The translations under genes and the position numbers were made by a program. Below the pieces are notes generated by a model, which did not search any database, was not told where the DNA came from, and saw nothing but the letters and a program-made list of their open reading frames with translations. From Tatumella morbirosei (GTDB taxonomy: Bacteria; Pseudomonadota; Gammaproteobacteria; Enterobacterales; Enterobacteriaceae), in assembly GCF_000757425.2 (NCBI RefSeq), contig NZ_JPKR02000002.1:186001-250000 (forward strand): DNA of 64,000 bases, given 5' to 3'. This document shows, one piece after another, positions 1 through 8,678 of the stretch (within the stretch, counting starts at the first letter, position 1; the number at the start of each line of letters is the position of its first letter).

Positions 1-2
1 AG

Positions 3-308
3 TCATTCCATGATTGTCAGGGGAAATGTCTGGCGGTCAAACTTGGGGCAGAAGTGGCAGACTTATCAGATAAAATGCGTATGGCATTGATGTACGGAAC
101 GGCTGGTATTATTTCCCGCCTGGCAGAAGCATTGGAAGCCGGTGCTACCGAAGGGTCATTGACGCTCGACGACGAACCGGAAAAAGTTGCAGAAAGTTTG
201 TACCAATTGTGGGTGGGTGCCAGTGTCATGGTGAAAATAGTCAGAACAGTCACACCATTCGATACGGCGATGAATATGACCCTGCAGGTTTTGCATATTC
301 CGGACTAA
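3..308 (+). CDS. TetR family regulator, C-terminal part (cut by window edge)
   Basis: The reading frame is open from the first bases of the window to the stop at 308, giving about 101 residues without the N-terminus. The surviving part is all-helical and looks like the ligand-binding C-terminal domain of TetR repressors: a Cys-containing stretch, a run around LADLSDKMR, then a helix ending in a YQLWVGASVM segment close to the C-terminus. The helix-turn-helix lies upstream of the window, so the target cannot be judged. The next gene is almost 500 bases downstream and probably not in the same transcript. The family call rests on the C-terminal pattern only. Confidence 0.65.
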   Translation, partial: SFHDCQGKCLAVKLGAEVADLSDKMRMALMYGTAGIISRLAEALEAGATEGSLTLDDEPEKVAESLYQLWVGASVMVKIVRTVTPFDTAMNMTLQVLHIPD

Positions 309-799
309 TGAGTCGTCGAATCCGTTTGCCCTGATGGTATGTTTATTAGCCGCTGTCAGGTGGGATTTATCTGTTCCTGCAATTCCTTATCCTTCTCTTT
401 ACGGCTTAGTTAGTCAACCTGCGGTTTTCATTTTGTTTTCAGTGAAAACGAATCAGCATAATCCAGGACATTTATACAGGTTTCTGGATTACTTATTAGA
501 AATAATATCCTAAATAAACTATGTTTTACTGAAAGTTACAATCAGGTTTCCAAATGTTTTTTTTCGGTCTTTAGTCTTAACCTGAGATAAGAGTACATCC
601 GGAAGGACGACAGAAATATCTTTATTTATCAAGCGAATTAACCGATATAAAAACAACAAAATATAAGGCTATATAATGAGCCCATGATTACAAATAGCCT
701 CGCGGCCCTGCTCTGGCAGGGCCATTGTGTTTTGGCGCACAGGAAATATTTTCTGCAGTTACTATGATTATCAGTGAAAGTCCGGTTAAGGAGAAAACC
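309..799. other. Intergenic region, AT-rich, no gene recognised
   Basis: This stretch of about 490 bases is AT-rich and has no convincing coding frame. It holds a TATAAT hexamer at 672-677 without a clear -35 partner at the usual spacing, and a perfect hairpin at 704-723 that is listed separately. The region probably carries the promoter of the gene that begins at 800. Confidence 0.5.
704..723 (+). terminator. Perfect 8-bp GC hairpin, possible terminator or leader attenuator
   Basis: GGCCCTGC at 704-711 and GCAGGGCC at 716-723 form a perfect 8-bp stem with a TCTG loop. The bases that follow (ATTGTGTTTT) are only moderately T-rich. It lies 400 bases after the TetR stop and 76 bases before the next start, just after a TATAAT hexamer, so it may be a terminator or attenuator in the leader of the following gene. 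Confidence 0.35.
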
Positions 800-1261
800 A
801 TGAATATTACCTACGATGATTTATTGGAAAAACAAAGAGTTTTAGATCGTAAATATACGGAAAGGCTGGCAGATCTGATTGAGGGTGCAGAAAAAATTCT
901 CGAAGAGTATCGGGAGTCACTGGTATATCATGGGGATAACAGAGCCAAAATTGCCTTCATCGGGGAGCCCGGAAATGGTAAGGCAGAGTTTGTCAGGCTG
1001 AGTGAAGCGCAACTCGATGCGGAGCAGCGCCTGAAGTTCGGTATTATGACCGACCTTTCCGTTAATGACCTGAAAAAGCGCTTTGCTTATGTTGAACTGA
1101 CGTTATCCATGCACGAAGGAAAAATTTTCGTGTCAGTGGGGGATTCTGTTGGAGTCCCTTACATTATTCCTGCCGACAATTCTGCGTACAGTTATCATCA
1201 GGTCTGTCTGGCAATCAAGAAAAATATTTCCGACAGGCTGGATGCCGAAATGCCACGTTAA
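800..1261 (+). CDS. Hypothetical protein, 153 aa
   Basis: I do not recognise this protein. The frame is open from 725, but the ATG at 800 is the likely start because AAGGAG lies eight bases before it. The first 45 residues are charged and strongly helical (MNITYDDLLEKQRVLDRKY onwards) and could form a coiled coil. A GEPGNGKA stretch at residues 55-62 resembles a Walker A loop but lacks the Ser/Thr after the lysine, so nucleotide binding is doubtful. The C-terminal half looks alpha/beta. There is no signal peptide or membrane segment, so it is probably cytoplasmic. A strong terminator follows directly, so it is probably monocistronic. Confidence 0.6.
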   Translation: MNITYDDLLEKQRVLDRKYTERLADLIEGAEKILEEYRESLVYHGDNRAKIAFIGEPGNGKAEFVRLSEAQLDAEQRLKFGIMTDLSVNDLKKRFAYVELTLSMHEGKIFVSVGDSVGVPYIIPADNSAYSYHQVCLAIKKNISDRLDAEMPR

Positions 1262-1271
1262 TAATATTCTG

Positions 1272-1292
1272 AACCCCGCTATGCGGGGTTTT
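1272..1292 (+). terminator. Rho-independent terminator
   Basis: AACCCCGC (1272-1279) and GCGGGGTT (1283-1290) form a perfect 8-bp stem with a TAT loop, followed by a short T run. It lies 11 bases after the stop of the 153-aa hypothetical gene and ends its transcript. Confidence 0.8.
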
Positions 1293-1440
1293 AATTAGAC
1301 AACATATCCATTGAAATTCTCGTTACCTGAGTGATTTCCTGAAGAATACGATTAATCCCTGAACGACTACCACAATATTAGTTACTTTCAGATGCGGGTT
1401 AAGTTATTCAAGGAATTCGCTGACTCAGCACTGCTGATAT

Positions 1441-1776
1441 TTAGTGTGAGACTGATTTAGAGAATAGCTGAATGACGATAACACCGCTGATAATCAGGGC
1501 AATACCAAGGACGGCCGGTAGATCCAGTTTTTGATGAAAGAACAACCAGGAAATCAGTGATACCAGACAAATACCCACCCCGGCCCAGATAGCATAAGCC
1601 ACTCCGACGTTCATGACTTTGACCACCTGTGACAAGCCGATAAACGATATGGTATAGCCAAAAATAACCGCCAGAGAGGGAAGTAACCGCGTGAAACCTT
1701 CTGAAGACTTAATCATTGAAGTAGCGAAGGTTTCAGAGATGATAGAAATAAAAAGAATAATCCAGACTTTAAACAT
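1441..1776 (-). CDS. SMR family multidrug transporter, EmrE-like
   Basis: The 111-residue protein has the length and four-helix layout of small multidrug resistance proteins. These work as dimers in the inner membrane and exchange protons for quaternary ammonium and other cationic drugs. The conserved membrane glutamate needed for both proton and drug binding is present in helix 1 (Glu15, in an ISETF context). The SSEGFTRLLPS loop, the AYAIWAGVGI motif in helix 3 and the LDLPAVLGIALIISGV motif in helix 4 match EmrE closely. The gene stands alone on the minus strand. Its substrate is unknown; some SMR proteins export guanidinium or polyamines instead of drugs. Confidence 0.88.
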   Translation of the reverse strand: MFKVWIILFISIISETFATSMIKSSEGFTRLLPSLAVIFGYTISFIGLSQVVKVMNVGVAYAIWAGVGICLVSLISWLFFHQKLDLPAVLGIALIISGVIVIQLFSKSVSH

Positions 1777-2248
1777 TGCGGCATCCTATTAGCGTCAGAG
1801 GGCAGATACCGGCCTGTCAGGCCCTTTAATCATGCCATTATGCTGATTTATCCGTGCTGTTAAGCTGAAACATCGGATGTGAACAGCGATTTTAGCGTTT
1901 TCCGGTAAGGGATGGCAATCCGGAAGACCCCGAAGAGAGCCGTTTCGCGACCAGGATTGGTTGCGATAATGAGGGCTCCTGCTGTGCTAAGTTTTCTGTG
2001 TAGTGAACTTATTTCCCCAATTCAGTGCACTGTTCCGGCAGGAATACTTCAGCTAGTTGACCCGGGAGTGCCTGGTAACTTCTTTTTTTCAATAAGATAA
2101 GTTTAATTTCTTTCTCGTGTTTTTGGCATGTCCGGGCTGGTATGGCATTTGCTTATAACCCATACCTTTTTAATTCAGATGGTTGCGTTGTTGTTACCTG
2201 TCGGTAGCGGCAGACATGATTGTCAGGAATACTTTCCCGGAGGGAGCA
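1777..2248. other. Intergenic region, no gene recognised
   Basis: About 470 bases separate the divergent SMR gene and the amidase gene. Short open frames exist but none has a ribosome binding site with a recognisable product. The region presumably carries promoters for both neighbours; I could not pick out a convincing -35/-10 pair. Confidence 0.4.
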
Positions 2249-3424
2249 ATGTGGGACCAGTCACGGTCATTTATGCCGTATCCGTTTACTGAACTGGAGC
2301 ATGCAGAGCAGGGGCCGTTAAGTGGTTTAACTTTTGCAGTAAAAGATTTATTTGATGTTGCAGGATATCCCACCGGTGGGGGCAATCCGCATATTCTGGC
2401 ATTGTCAGGCATCAAACATCATACTGCCCCGGCGGTTCAGCAACTGCTGGATGCCGGCGCACGTTTTGTTGGCAAAACGCATACCAATGAAATGGCGTTT
2501 TCCATGAGTGGTCACAATATTCACTACGGAACTCCGCGCAATGGCGCGGCTCCGGACCGTATTCCCGGTGGTTCTTCTTCGGGTTCCGCCGCTGCGGTTT
2601 CCAATGGGTTATGCGATATTGCCCTGGGAACCGATACCGGAGGTTCCGTCCGTACTCCGGCCAGCTATTGTGGTCTTTTCGGTATTCGTCCTACCCATGG
2701 GAGGATTTCGTTGCAGGGCTGTCAGGCACTGGCTCCTTCCATGGATACTTGTGGTTTTTTTTCCTCTGATGCCCAACATTTTTCACTGGTCGCAAAATGT
2801 CTGCTCGGTGAAGACACCCCACAGCCTGCTGAAATCCGGCTGGCCTGTAACAGTGATCTGTTCGAAAGATTGCCGGAAAAAAGCCAGCAGGCGCTGACCC
2901 CTGTTTTACAAAGAATCAGTCGGTTATGGGGAGAGTTTCTGCCTGTGTCAGACTGGCCTGAACAGCGTGAAACTCTGTTTAATGCTTTCAGAGTGATTCA
3001 GGGTTATGAAGCATGGCAGGCACAGGGGGAAATTATTGAACGTTACGGTCTGAGCCTCGGCCCGGATATCGCGGCACGTTTTGCTTTTGGGCGTGGCGTC
3101 ACCTCTGATGAATACCAGAGTGCCTGCCGTGCCCGGCAACAGTTTACCGAATGGTGGGACCAGCAACTGGCCGGACGAATTCTGGTGTTACCGACAGTCC
3201 CTGATATTGCACCGTTACTGACAGCGAGTGAAGAACAGATCGAAGTAACCCGTCGTCTTTCTCAGGATTTACTGATCATTGCCGTCATGACAGCAGCTCC
3301 GCAGGTCAACGTGCCGATGGCTGCAGTGGATGATGCACCCCTGGGAATTTCTTTACTTGGCCCGCGTGGCAGTGACCAGCGGTTGGTTGAGATGGCAACA
3401 ATACTTTCTTCCGGAGAAAAATAA
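2249..3424 (+). CDS. Amidase signature family hydrolase (AMI1-like, short form)
   Basis: This 391-residue protein hydrolyses a carboxamide bond. The amidase signature triad is intact: Lys32 in AVKDLFD, cis-Ser109 in PGGSSSGS and nucleophile Ser133 in GTDTGGSVR, with the family's 24-residue gap between the two serines. The short length and the VGKTHTNEMAFSM / HYGTP pattern resemble plant AMI1 indole-3-acetamide hydrolase more than GatA or allophanate hydrolase. The frame is open from 2183, but the ATG at 2249 has GGAGGG just upstream and keeps the expected N-terminus. Its stop overlaps the start of the next hydrolase by one base (TAATG), so the two are translationally coupled. The substrate is unknown; no signal peptide is seen. 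Confidence 0.85.
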   Translation: MWDQSRSFMPYPFTELEHAEQGPLSGLTFAVKDLFDVAGYPTGGGNPHILALSGIKHHTAPAVQQLLDAGARFVGKTHTNEMAFSMSGHNIHYGTPRNGAAPDRIPGGSSSGSAAAVSNGLCDIALGTDTGGSVRTPASYCGLFGIRPTHGRISLQGCQALAPSMDTCGFFSSDAQHFSLVAKCLLGEDTPQPAEIRLACNSDLFERLPEKSQQALTPVLQRISRLWGEFLPVSDWPEQRETLFNAFRVIQGYEAWQAQGEIIERYGLSLGPDIAARFAFGRGVTSDEYQSACRARQQFTEWWDQQLAGRILVLPTVPDIAPLLTASEEQIEVTRRLSQDLLIIAVMTAAPQVNVPMAAVDDAPLGISLLGPRGSDQRLVEMATILSSGEK

Positions 3425-4695
3425 TGACTAACGATGTGCTGGTAAATTCAGTTTCCGCGATGTCAGACCTGCGGATTAACGGCGAAAGGTTATGGGGTTC
3501 ATTAATGGAACTGGCCGAAATTGGCGCGACGGCTAAAGGCGGCTGTCGCCGTCTGGCGTTGACTGACCTTGATCGTCAGGGCCGTGATTTGGTCATTCGC
3601 TGGGCTAAAGCCGAAGGGTTGTCTGTGACCATCGATAAAATTGGCAATGTCTTTATGCGCAGAGAAGGACGGAATCCTCAACTTCTGCCGGTAATGGCGG
3701 GTAGCCATATTGATACACAGCCGACAGGTGGAAAATACGACGGAAATTATGGAGTACTGGCGGCACTGGAAGTTATCCGGACTCTGAATGACCTGGATAT
3801 TGTTACCGAAGCCCCGCTGGAGGTTGTATTCTGGACCAATGAAGAGGGATCGCGCTTTGTTCCGGTGATGATGGGGTCCGGAGTATTTGCAGGGGTTTTT
3901 CCACTGGAACAGATTTATGCCGTTAAGGACAGTGAAGGCAAAACTGTTGGCAGTGAGTTGGAAAATATTGGTTATATCGGTGAACAGATGCCAGGCGACC
4001 ACCCGGTCGGCGCCTATTTTGAAGCCCATATTGAGCAGGGGCCAATCCTGGAGGATGAAGATAAGGTAATTGGTGTGGTGCAGGGAGTACTGGGAATTCG
4101 CTGGTATGACTGTAAAGTCACTGGTCAGGAGTCTCATGCGGGCCCGACCCCAATGTCCCTGCGTAAAGATGCCCTGCAAACCGCCACCCTCATTATGCAG
4201 CAGGTAATTAGTATCGCCGGGAGAACCCCGGAAGGCCGGGGGACTGTCGGCAGTGTTCAGGTCTATCCGAACAGCCGCAATGTGGTGCCGGGAGAAGTGA
4301 CGTTCTCTGTCGATTTACGGAACATCAGTGATGAGCTGGTGACGGAAATGGATACCGAACTGAAAACCTTTATTGCAGATCTTAGCCTGAAGAGTGGCAT
4401 GGAGATAGAACTGACAGAAGTGAGTCACTATCCGGCTGCCCCCTTCGATAAAGGCTGCCAGGCAGCCATTGCCGGAGCGGCAGAAAAACTCGGATATCCG
4501 TCACGGGAGATTGTCTCCGGTGCAGGGCACGATGCAGTTTATATGAGTTATCTGGTGCCGGCAGGGATGATTTTTATTCCTTGTAAAGACGGTATCAGCC
4601 ACAACGAGGCAGAGTATGCTTCACCGGAACATGTGACCGCGGGGGCTAATGTGCTGTTGCAGGTGATGTTGCAGTATGCCGGAGTGGCGGGTTAA
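3424..4695 (+). CDS. M20 family Zn-dependent hydrolase (carbamoylase / allantoate amidohydrolase type)
   Basis: The 423-residue protein belongs to the M20 branch with N-carbamoyl-L-amino acid hydrolases, beta-ureidopropionase and allantoate amidohydrolase. These use two metal ions to cleave ureido compounds. Metal ligands are visible at GSHIDTQPTGGKYDG (His95, Asp106), the NEEGSRF glutamates near 140, FEAHIEQGPILE (His202) and the late SHNEAEY histidine. It is made from an ATG overlapping the amidase stop, so the two enzymes probably act in one pathway that cuts an amide and a ureide. No hydantoinase is adjacent. With an allantoin racemase 22 kb away, an allantoate amidohydrolase role is possible but unproven. 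Confidence 0.85.
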   Translation: MTNDVLVNSVSAMSDLRINGERLWGSLMELAEIGATAKGGCRRLALTDLDRQGRDLVIRWAKAEGLSVTIDKIGNVFMRREGRNPQLLPVMAGSHIDTQPTGGKYDGNYGVLAALEVIRTLNDLDIVTEAPLEVVFWTNEEGSRFVPVMMGSGVFAGVFPLEQIYAVKDSEGKTVGSELENIGYIGEQMPGDHPVGAYFEAHIEQGPILEDEDKVIGVVQGVLGIRWYDCKVTGQESHAGPTPMSLRKDALQTATLIMQQVISIAGRTPEGRGTVGSVQVYPNSRNVVPGEVTFSVDLRNISDELVTEMDTELKTFIADLSLKSGMEIELTEVSHYPAAPFDKGCQAAIAGAAEKLGYPSREIVSGAGHDAVYMSYLVPAGMIFIPCKDGISHNEAEYASPEHVTAGANVLLQVMLQYAGVAG

Positions 4696-4780
4696 ACGGT
4701 ATGCGCGGACTGCTTTAACTCCGGAAGTTAGCCAGGCTTAACTCATGGCATGAGATAACCGTAACCCTTCTTAGACAATC

Positions 4781-4808
4781 ACTCAGCTCGCAGGAGAGCG
4801 GGCTGAGT
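4781..4808. terminator. Inverted repeat between convergent genes
   Basis: ACTCAGC (4781-4787) pairs with GCTGAGT (4802-4808), and the inner bases can extend the stem imperfectly. There is no strong T tract on either side, so it is a weak terminator candidate lying between the M20 hydrolase gene and the TonB-receptor remnant. Confidence 0.35.
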
Positions 4809-4819
4809 GATTCATTACA

Positions 4820-5011
4820 TCAGAACGATGCCGTCATCCCCATTGAATAAGCGCGTCCTGGCTCGTTGTAGGTGGAGGCACCTTCATTCGAACGATAGAT
4901 TTTCTTATTCAGCAGGTTACTGATGCCGGCATTTACCCGCAGATTTTTGGTGATCTGATAGTTAGCGGTCAGGCCAAAGACAGAGTATGCACCGACTTCC
5001 GTTTCATCCAT
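4820..5011 (-). pseudogene. C-terminal remnant of a TonB-dependent siderophore receptor
   Basis: About 60 codons encode the last strands of a TonB-dependent outer-membrane receptor of the FepA/PfeA type. The fragment contains YSVFGLTANYQITKNLRVNAG, the NLLNKKIYR turn, the YNEPGRAY motif and the terminal aromatic residue that outer-membrane barrels end with. The open frame continues upstream (towards 5100) but is no longer receptor-like. The whole N-terminal plug and most of the barrel, some 600 residues, are missing. It is a gene scar lying between the end of dehydrogenase operon 1 and the M20 hydrolase, and cannot make a working receptor. Confidence 0.75.
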
Positions 5012-5102
5012 AGCACCGAGTATGGCCGATAGATCGTTAAGGTAACAGTTTACCGGCCAAACAGAGCAGGGTGATGAGGTTGCAGAGCCAGGATGACGGA
5101 AC

Positions 5103-6725
5103 TTAACTCACAGGATCTTTTAATAAAGTGTCGGCAATACGTAATGCCAGCGCGGCACCTGTCAGGGTCGGATTAACACAGCCGACAGCAGGGAATACAC
5201 TGGTCCCGGCAATATACAAATTGGGGTGATCATGAGTCCGGCAATTTTTGTCCACTACTGAATCGGCGGGTGAGTTGCCCATAATCATGGTTCCCAGGAT
5301 ATGCTCGCGGTTTTGTTTATTGGTATCGGTTGCTACTATCTTTGCATTCAGAATTTTTGCGATATTTTGCACATCGGCGATGGCTGCATCTCGCCCCTTG
5401 TTCCAGTAATCGTCCACATCGTAGTGGATTTCCGGGACAGGAATACCCAGGCTGTCTGTCCGGTCCTGACTTGGGACAATACGATTCTGAGGGTTGGGTA
5501 ATGTTTCCAGATCAACGGCAACAGATAACTGGCGGGCCGACTGATATTTAATTTGCCTGTAAAGTTCATTGCCCATAACTCCCTGATTAATCAGGGACTG
5601 GGTGACAGAAAAATTGACTGCAGTATTACGAAATTTAGTTTTATAAGACGCTCTTTCGCTTCTGAACTGGCCTTCACGGGCATTAAGCATCACCAGCAGA
5701 GCATTCGGTCCGGTGCCTGGCCAGACTTCGTCTTCGGTGACCAGATTAAAGCCCAACCCTGTGTGGTCCATTAGATTTCGGCCAACCTGGCCTGAAGTAT
5801 TAGCAATACCCTGAGGATAGCGCTCCGAAACTGACATCAACAGTAATTTCGGCGTCTCTATCGCGTTAGCCGCAATCACAAACATCTTGCCATTGACTGT
5901 TCCCGTCGATTTATCCGGCCTGCGGAAATGGACGGCAGTAATTTTTCCATCGTCCGCAGCATCGACACGATAAACCACCGAATTAGACAACAATGTACAG
6001 CCATGATCGAGGGCTTTCCGCACATGGAAATCCGCCGTGTACTTGGCGCCTATCGGGCAGATTGGGTCGCAGGTATTATTTCCGGCACAGGCCGGACGTT
6101 CAGCCGTTGCCACTGAAAGTCTGGCATTGGGTTCATGAATGGCTGAATAACCCGCAGCTTCGAGTTTACCGGCAACAACCTGCTGCCCCCAACTGAACGG
6201 ATGACCGGGGGTAGGATAAGGCTGAGAGCGAGGAGGATAATGATCGTTGCCCTGGCCACTCTGGTCTTCAGTATCCCAGCCGTTGACCCCAAGTTCTTCT
6301 TCGGCTATCTGATACCAGGGTTCCAGATCCTCGTAGCCAATCGGCCAGTCACGACCTACGCCGTAGCGGGTTTTAAGTTCAAAGTCTGAGGGTAACAAGC
6401 GCCAGGTGGCAGAATCCCAGTGCCAGGTGGTACCTCCAACCATGCGAATATAGGTTGTGGCATACTTCACTGGTCCTTTTTGTTCAAGATAATGTCCGCC
6501 AATCGGATTTGGTGCCCACTCCAGATTAGGGTAAGGTGAATTATTGGCGATGCTTTTATCCGGTAAACTGCGGTAATGTTCTATCGCCTTCCAGCGTGAA
6601 ACATAATCGCCCGCCTCAATCATACAGACCCGCTTGCCGTGACGGGATAGTTGCCAGGCAATCAGCGCTCCGGTAACGCCGGAGCCAACGATAACGTAGT
6701 CGAAATCTAAAGTTGTATTAGCCAT
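5103..6725 (-). CDS. GMC-family FAD dehydrogenase, large subunit of membrane sugar-acid dehydrogenase 1
   Basis: This 540-residue flavoprotein is the catalytic subunit of a three-part periplasmic dehydrogenase that passes electrons through cytochrome c to ubiquinone. The FAD-binding GSGVTGA motif is at residues 14-20. GGTTWHW follows at 97-103, a cysteine-rich CAGNNTCDPICPIG segment (possibly an iron-sulfur site) lies near 235, and the GMC C-terminus has the VNPTLT motif. The layout matches fructose, sorbitol and 2-ketogluconate dehydrogenase large subunits rather than the VGFGWTGAIM type of gluconate dehydrogenase. The start at 6725 overlaps the small-subunit stop by eight bases and has AGGAA upstream; longer starts run into that gene. 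The substrate is not certain. Confidence 0.85.
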   Translation of the reverse strand: MANTTLDFDYVIVGSGVTGALIAWQLSRHGKRVCMIEAGDYVSRWKAIEHYRSLPDKSIANNSPYPNLEWAPNPIGGHYLEQKGPVKYATTYIRMVGGTTWHWDSATWRLLPSDFELKTRYGVGRDWPIGYEDLEPWYQIAEEELGVNGWDTEDQSGQGNDHYPPRSQPYPTPGHPFSWGQQVVAGKLEAAGYSAIHEPNARLSVATAERPACAGNNTCDPICPIGAKYTADFHVRKALDHGCTLLSNSVVYRVDAADDGKITAVHFRRPDKSTGTVNGKMFVIAANAIETPKLLLMSVSERYPQGIANTSGQVGRNLMDHTGLGFNLVTEDEVWPGTGPNALLVMLNAREGQFRSERASYKTKFRNTAVNFSVTQSLINQGVMGNELYRQIKYQSARQLSVAVDLETLPNPQNRIVPSQDRTDSLGIPVPEIHYDVDDYWNKGRDAAIADVQNIAKILNAKIVATDTNKQNREHILGTMIMGNSPADSVVDKNCRTHDHPNLYIAGTSVFPAVGCVNPTLTGAALALRIADTLLKDPVS

Positions 6726-7266
6726 TTTGCTGTTCCTGAGAGGTTTCTTCACTGAGGACATCGGGATGTTTTCGCGTGACCCAACTGTCGGGGCCGCCGC
6801 CATAGCTCGGCACAAAAACGTATTCGCGGGTTGGCTGAAACATCAAAGCATCATGAAAGGCGATCAGGGTCGCTGAGGCTCCTTCACCGACGATTCCCAG
6901 GTACCAGGCAGAGGTGATTTTTTTGAGGGTGTTAAAGATTTCACTGTCGTGCGAGAGCGATACCAGCATCGCATCGATGCCGTTGCTACGGAACGGTGCA
7001 CTGGCAGCCATTGCCTGATTAAGTTGTCCGATAAAATGTCCATCGGCCGCTTGTAACGCTGCAAAGTAACGGCCTGACAAAACCGGATCCACCGGACGGC
7101 CGATGACAAAGGCTGAAAACTCATGAAAATCTGCGCTGGCAGGTAATCCGCCGGCAAATGCAGGGCAGGCTACCAGACGCAGGCCACTGACTGAAAACAC
7201 GGTCAGTAGCGATAATGATTTAATCAGCTTACGGCGATCTGCCGAAAAATTATCCATGGGTTTCAT
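6718..7266 (-). CDS. Small (gamma) subunit of sugar-acid dehydrogenase 1, Tat-exported
   Basis: The 182-residue protein matches the gluconate 2-dehydrogenase subunit 3 family. These small subunits carry a twin-arginine signal and escort the folded flavoprotein, which lacks its own signal, across the inner membrane. An RRKLIK twin-arginine motif at residues 11-16 is followed by a hydrophobic stretch and an AFAG cleavage region. ATG codons at 7266 and 7257 are both possible. The first overlaps the cytochrome c stop by four bases, which favours coupling. The flavoprotein gene starts eight bases inside its end. The operon order here is cytochrome, small, large, unlike operon 2. Confidence 0.85.
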   Translation of the reverse strand: MKPMDNFSADRRKLIKSLSLLTVFSVSGLRLVACPAFAGGLPASADFHEFSAFVIGRPVDPVLSGRYFAALQAADGHFIGQLNQAMAASAPFRSNGIDAMLVSLSHDSEIFNTLKKITSAWYLGIVGEGASATLIAFHDALMFQPTREYVFVPSYGGGPDSWVTRKHPDVLSEETSQEQQNG

Positions 7267-8678
7267 ACTTTCCTCCCTCTGCGCCTTACAGTGAAAATCA
7301 GAACGGCTAATAACAGCAGAATTACGACGACCGCTGCTTGTATTCTTGCGTCGGCCAGCCAGCCGATGAGTGGTTTTGGCCCACCCTGATACACCTGTTC
7401 TACCTGCTGTTCGGTAACAGGTTGACCACCTGCTCCGTAATTCTGCCGAACATAGGTGGCCAGTGTGGCAATCTCCTTAAAGCTGAGCTGATTAGGGTAA
7501 CCTTGTGGCCCAAAGGCTGGCATAGTGACTGTTTGTTGGCCAATGGTACGATGGACGCCAAACAACAGAGTGGCAATCAGGTTAGTTGGATCAGCACTGC
7601 CGGTAGTAGTGTTGTGTACCAGTGACGGATAATACTGGCTGTAGGAACCTGAACCGGAAGGTGTGTGACAGGCGGCACAGTTACCTGAGTAAAGAATGGC
7701 ACCCGCCAGCGGGCCGGAAACAGGCTCTCCGCTGGCAATCTTGCTGCCACGGATACTGTTTTCGTTGGAGATTATCCTGCCCTGGTCAGCCCTGTCGGCA
7801 GAAGCGGTATGACCAGGTCTGGTTTGTCTGAGACTGGCAACAATCGCATGCAGGTCATCGTCAGACAAGTACTGCAGACTGTGTTCAATAGCTTCTGCCA
7901 TTGGCCCGGCGGCCTGGGCTTTGCCGGCAACATGACCGGTCTTCAGATACTGGTAAAGTTGCTGATCGCTCCAGTTTCCGATTCCTGACAGCTTATCTGA
8001 CGTAATATCAGGGGCATACCACTGGCCTAGCGATCCCCCGGCCAGTGGTTGATCTGATTTTTCCGCCATCAGTGCATTACGTGGCGTATGACAGGTATCA
8101 CAATGCGCTAATCCATAAATCAGATAATTTCCCCGGTTAATCTGATCAGTTTGCGAGGATGACGGATGAAACGGCTGGTTGTCCGCATACAGGACATTCC
8201 AGAGTTTCATGCTGAAGCGGAGGTTGAAAGGAAAGGGCAACTCTGTCGTTCCGGCGGCGCGATCGACCGCAGTCACTCCGTGCATAAAATAGTAATACAA
8301 CGCGTGGATATCGCTGTCAGTCAGCAGGCTATAGGAAGTATAAGGCATGGCAGGGTAAAGGTTTTGCCCCTGAGCATTTATTCCTTTGCGCACAGCATCA
8401 GCAAATTGTTGTTCGGTGTAATTGCCAATCCCATAGTGCTTTGACGGGGTAATATTACTGGCAACAATTTTCCCCAATGGCGAGCTTATACTGTTTCCGC
8501 CAGCCATGACATGGTGATCGGGACTGTCATGGCAGGCACTACAGTCTGCAGCCACAGATAAATACTTTCCTTGTGCAAGCAGAGTCGCTGCCGACGTGGG
8601 TGTTTCAGCCTGAGAGGCAGGCGAAAAAACGCCACACAACAGCGTACTTATCACTAAAGATAAATAAGCGCATTTCAT
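7263..8678 (-). CDS. Triheme cytochrome c subunit of sugar-acid dehydrogenase 1
   Basis: This 471-residue membrane-anchored cytochrome moves electrons from the FAD subunit to the ubiquinone pool. Three CxxCH heme c sites are present: CSACH at 46-50, CDTCH at 193-197 and CAACH at 333-337. A Sec signal peptide ends after residue 24 (SQA/ET). A single C-terminal membrane helix followed by RRRGRK anchors the protein in the inner membrane. It is the first gene of the operon and overlaps the small-subunit gene by four bases (ATGA). The sequence is clearly paralogous to the cytochrome at 33371-34795 throughout, including the YPAMPYTSY and YYYFMHGV blocks. Confidence 0.9.
   Translation of the reverse strand: MKCAYLSLVISTLLCGVFSPASQAETPTSAATLLAQGKYLSVAADCSACHDSPDHHVMAGGNSISSPLGKIVASNITPSKHYGIGNYTEQQFADAVRKGINAQGQNLYPAMPYTSYSLLTDSDIHALYYYFMHGVTAVDRAAGTTELPFPFNLRFSMKLWNVLYADNQPFHPSSSQTDQINRGNYLIYGLAHCDTCHTPRNALMAEKSDQPLAGGSLGQWYAPDITSDKLSGIGNWSDQQLYQYLKTGHVAGKAQAAGPMAEAIEHSLQYLSDDDLHAIVASLRQTRPGHTASADRADQGRIISNENSIRGSKIASGEPVSGPLAGAILYSGNCAACHTPSGSGSYSQYYPSLVHNTTTGSADPTNLIATLLFGVHRTIGQQTVTMPAFGPQGYPNQLSFKEIATLATYVRQNYGAGGQPVTEQQVEQVYQGGPKPLIGWLADARIQAAVVVILLLLAVLIFTVRRRGRKV

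Noticed and set aside
1912-2100. 62-codon frame upstream of the amidase
   Set aside because: Composition is not protein-like and there is no ribosome binding site.
3502-4179. Antisense open frame of 225 codons in the M20 hydrolase gene
   Set aside because: Opposite a clearly conserved enzyme, with no ribosome binding site or familiar product.
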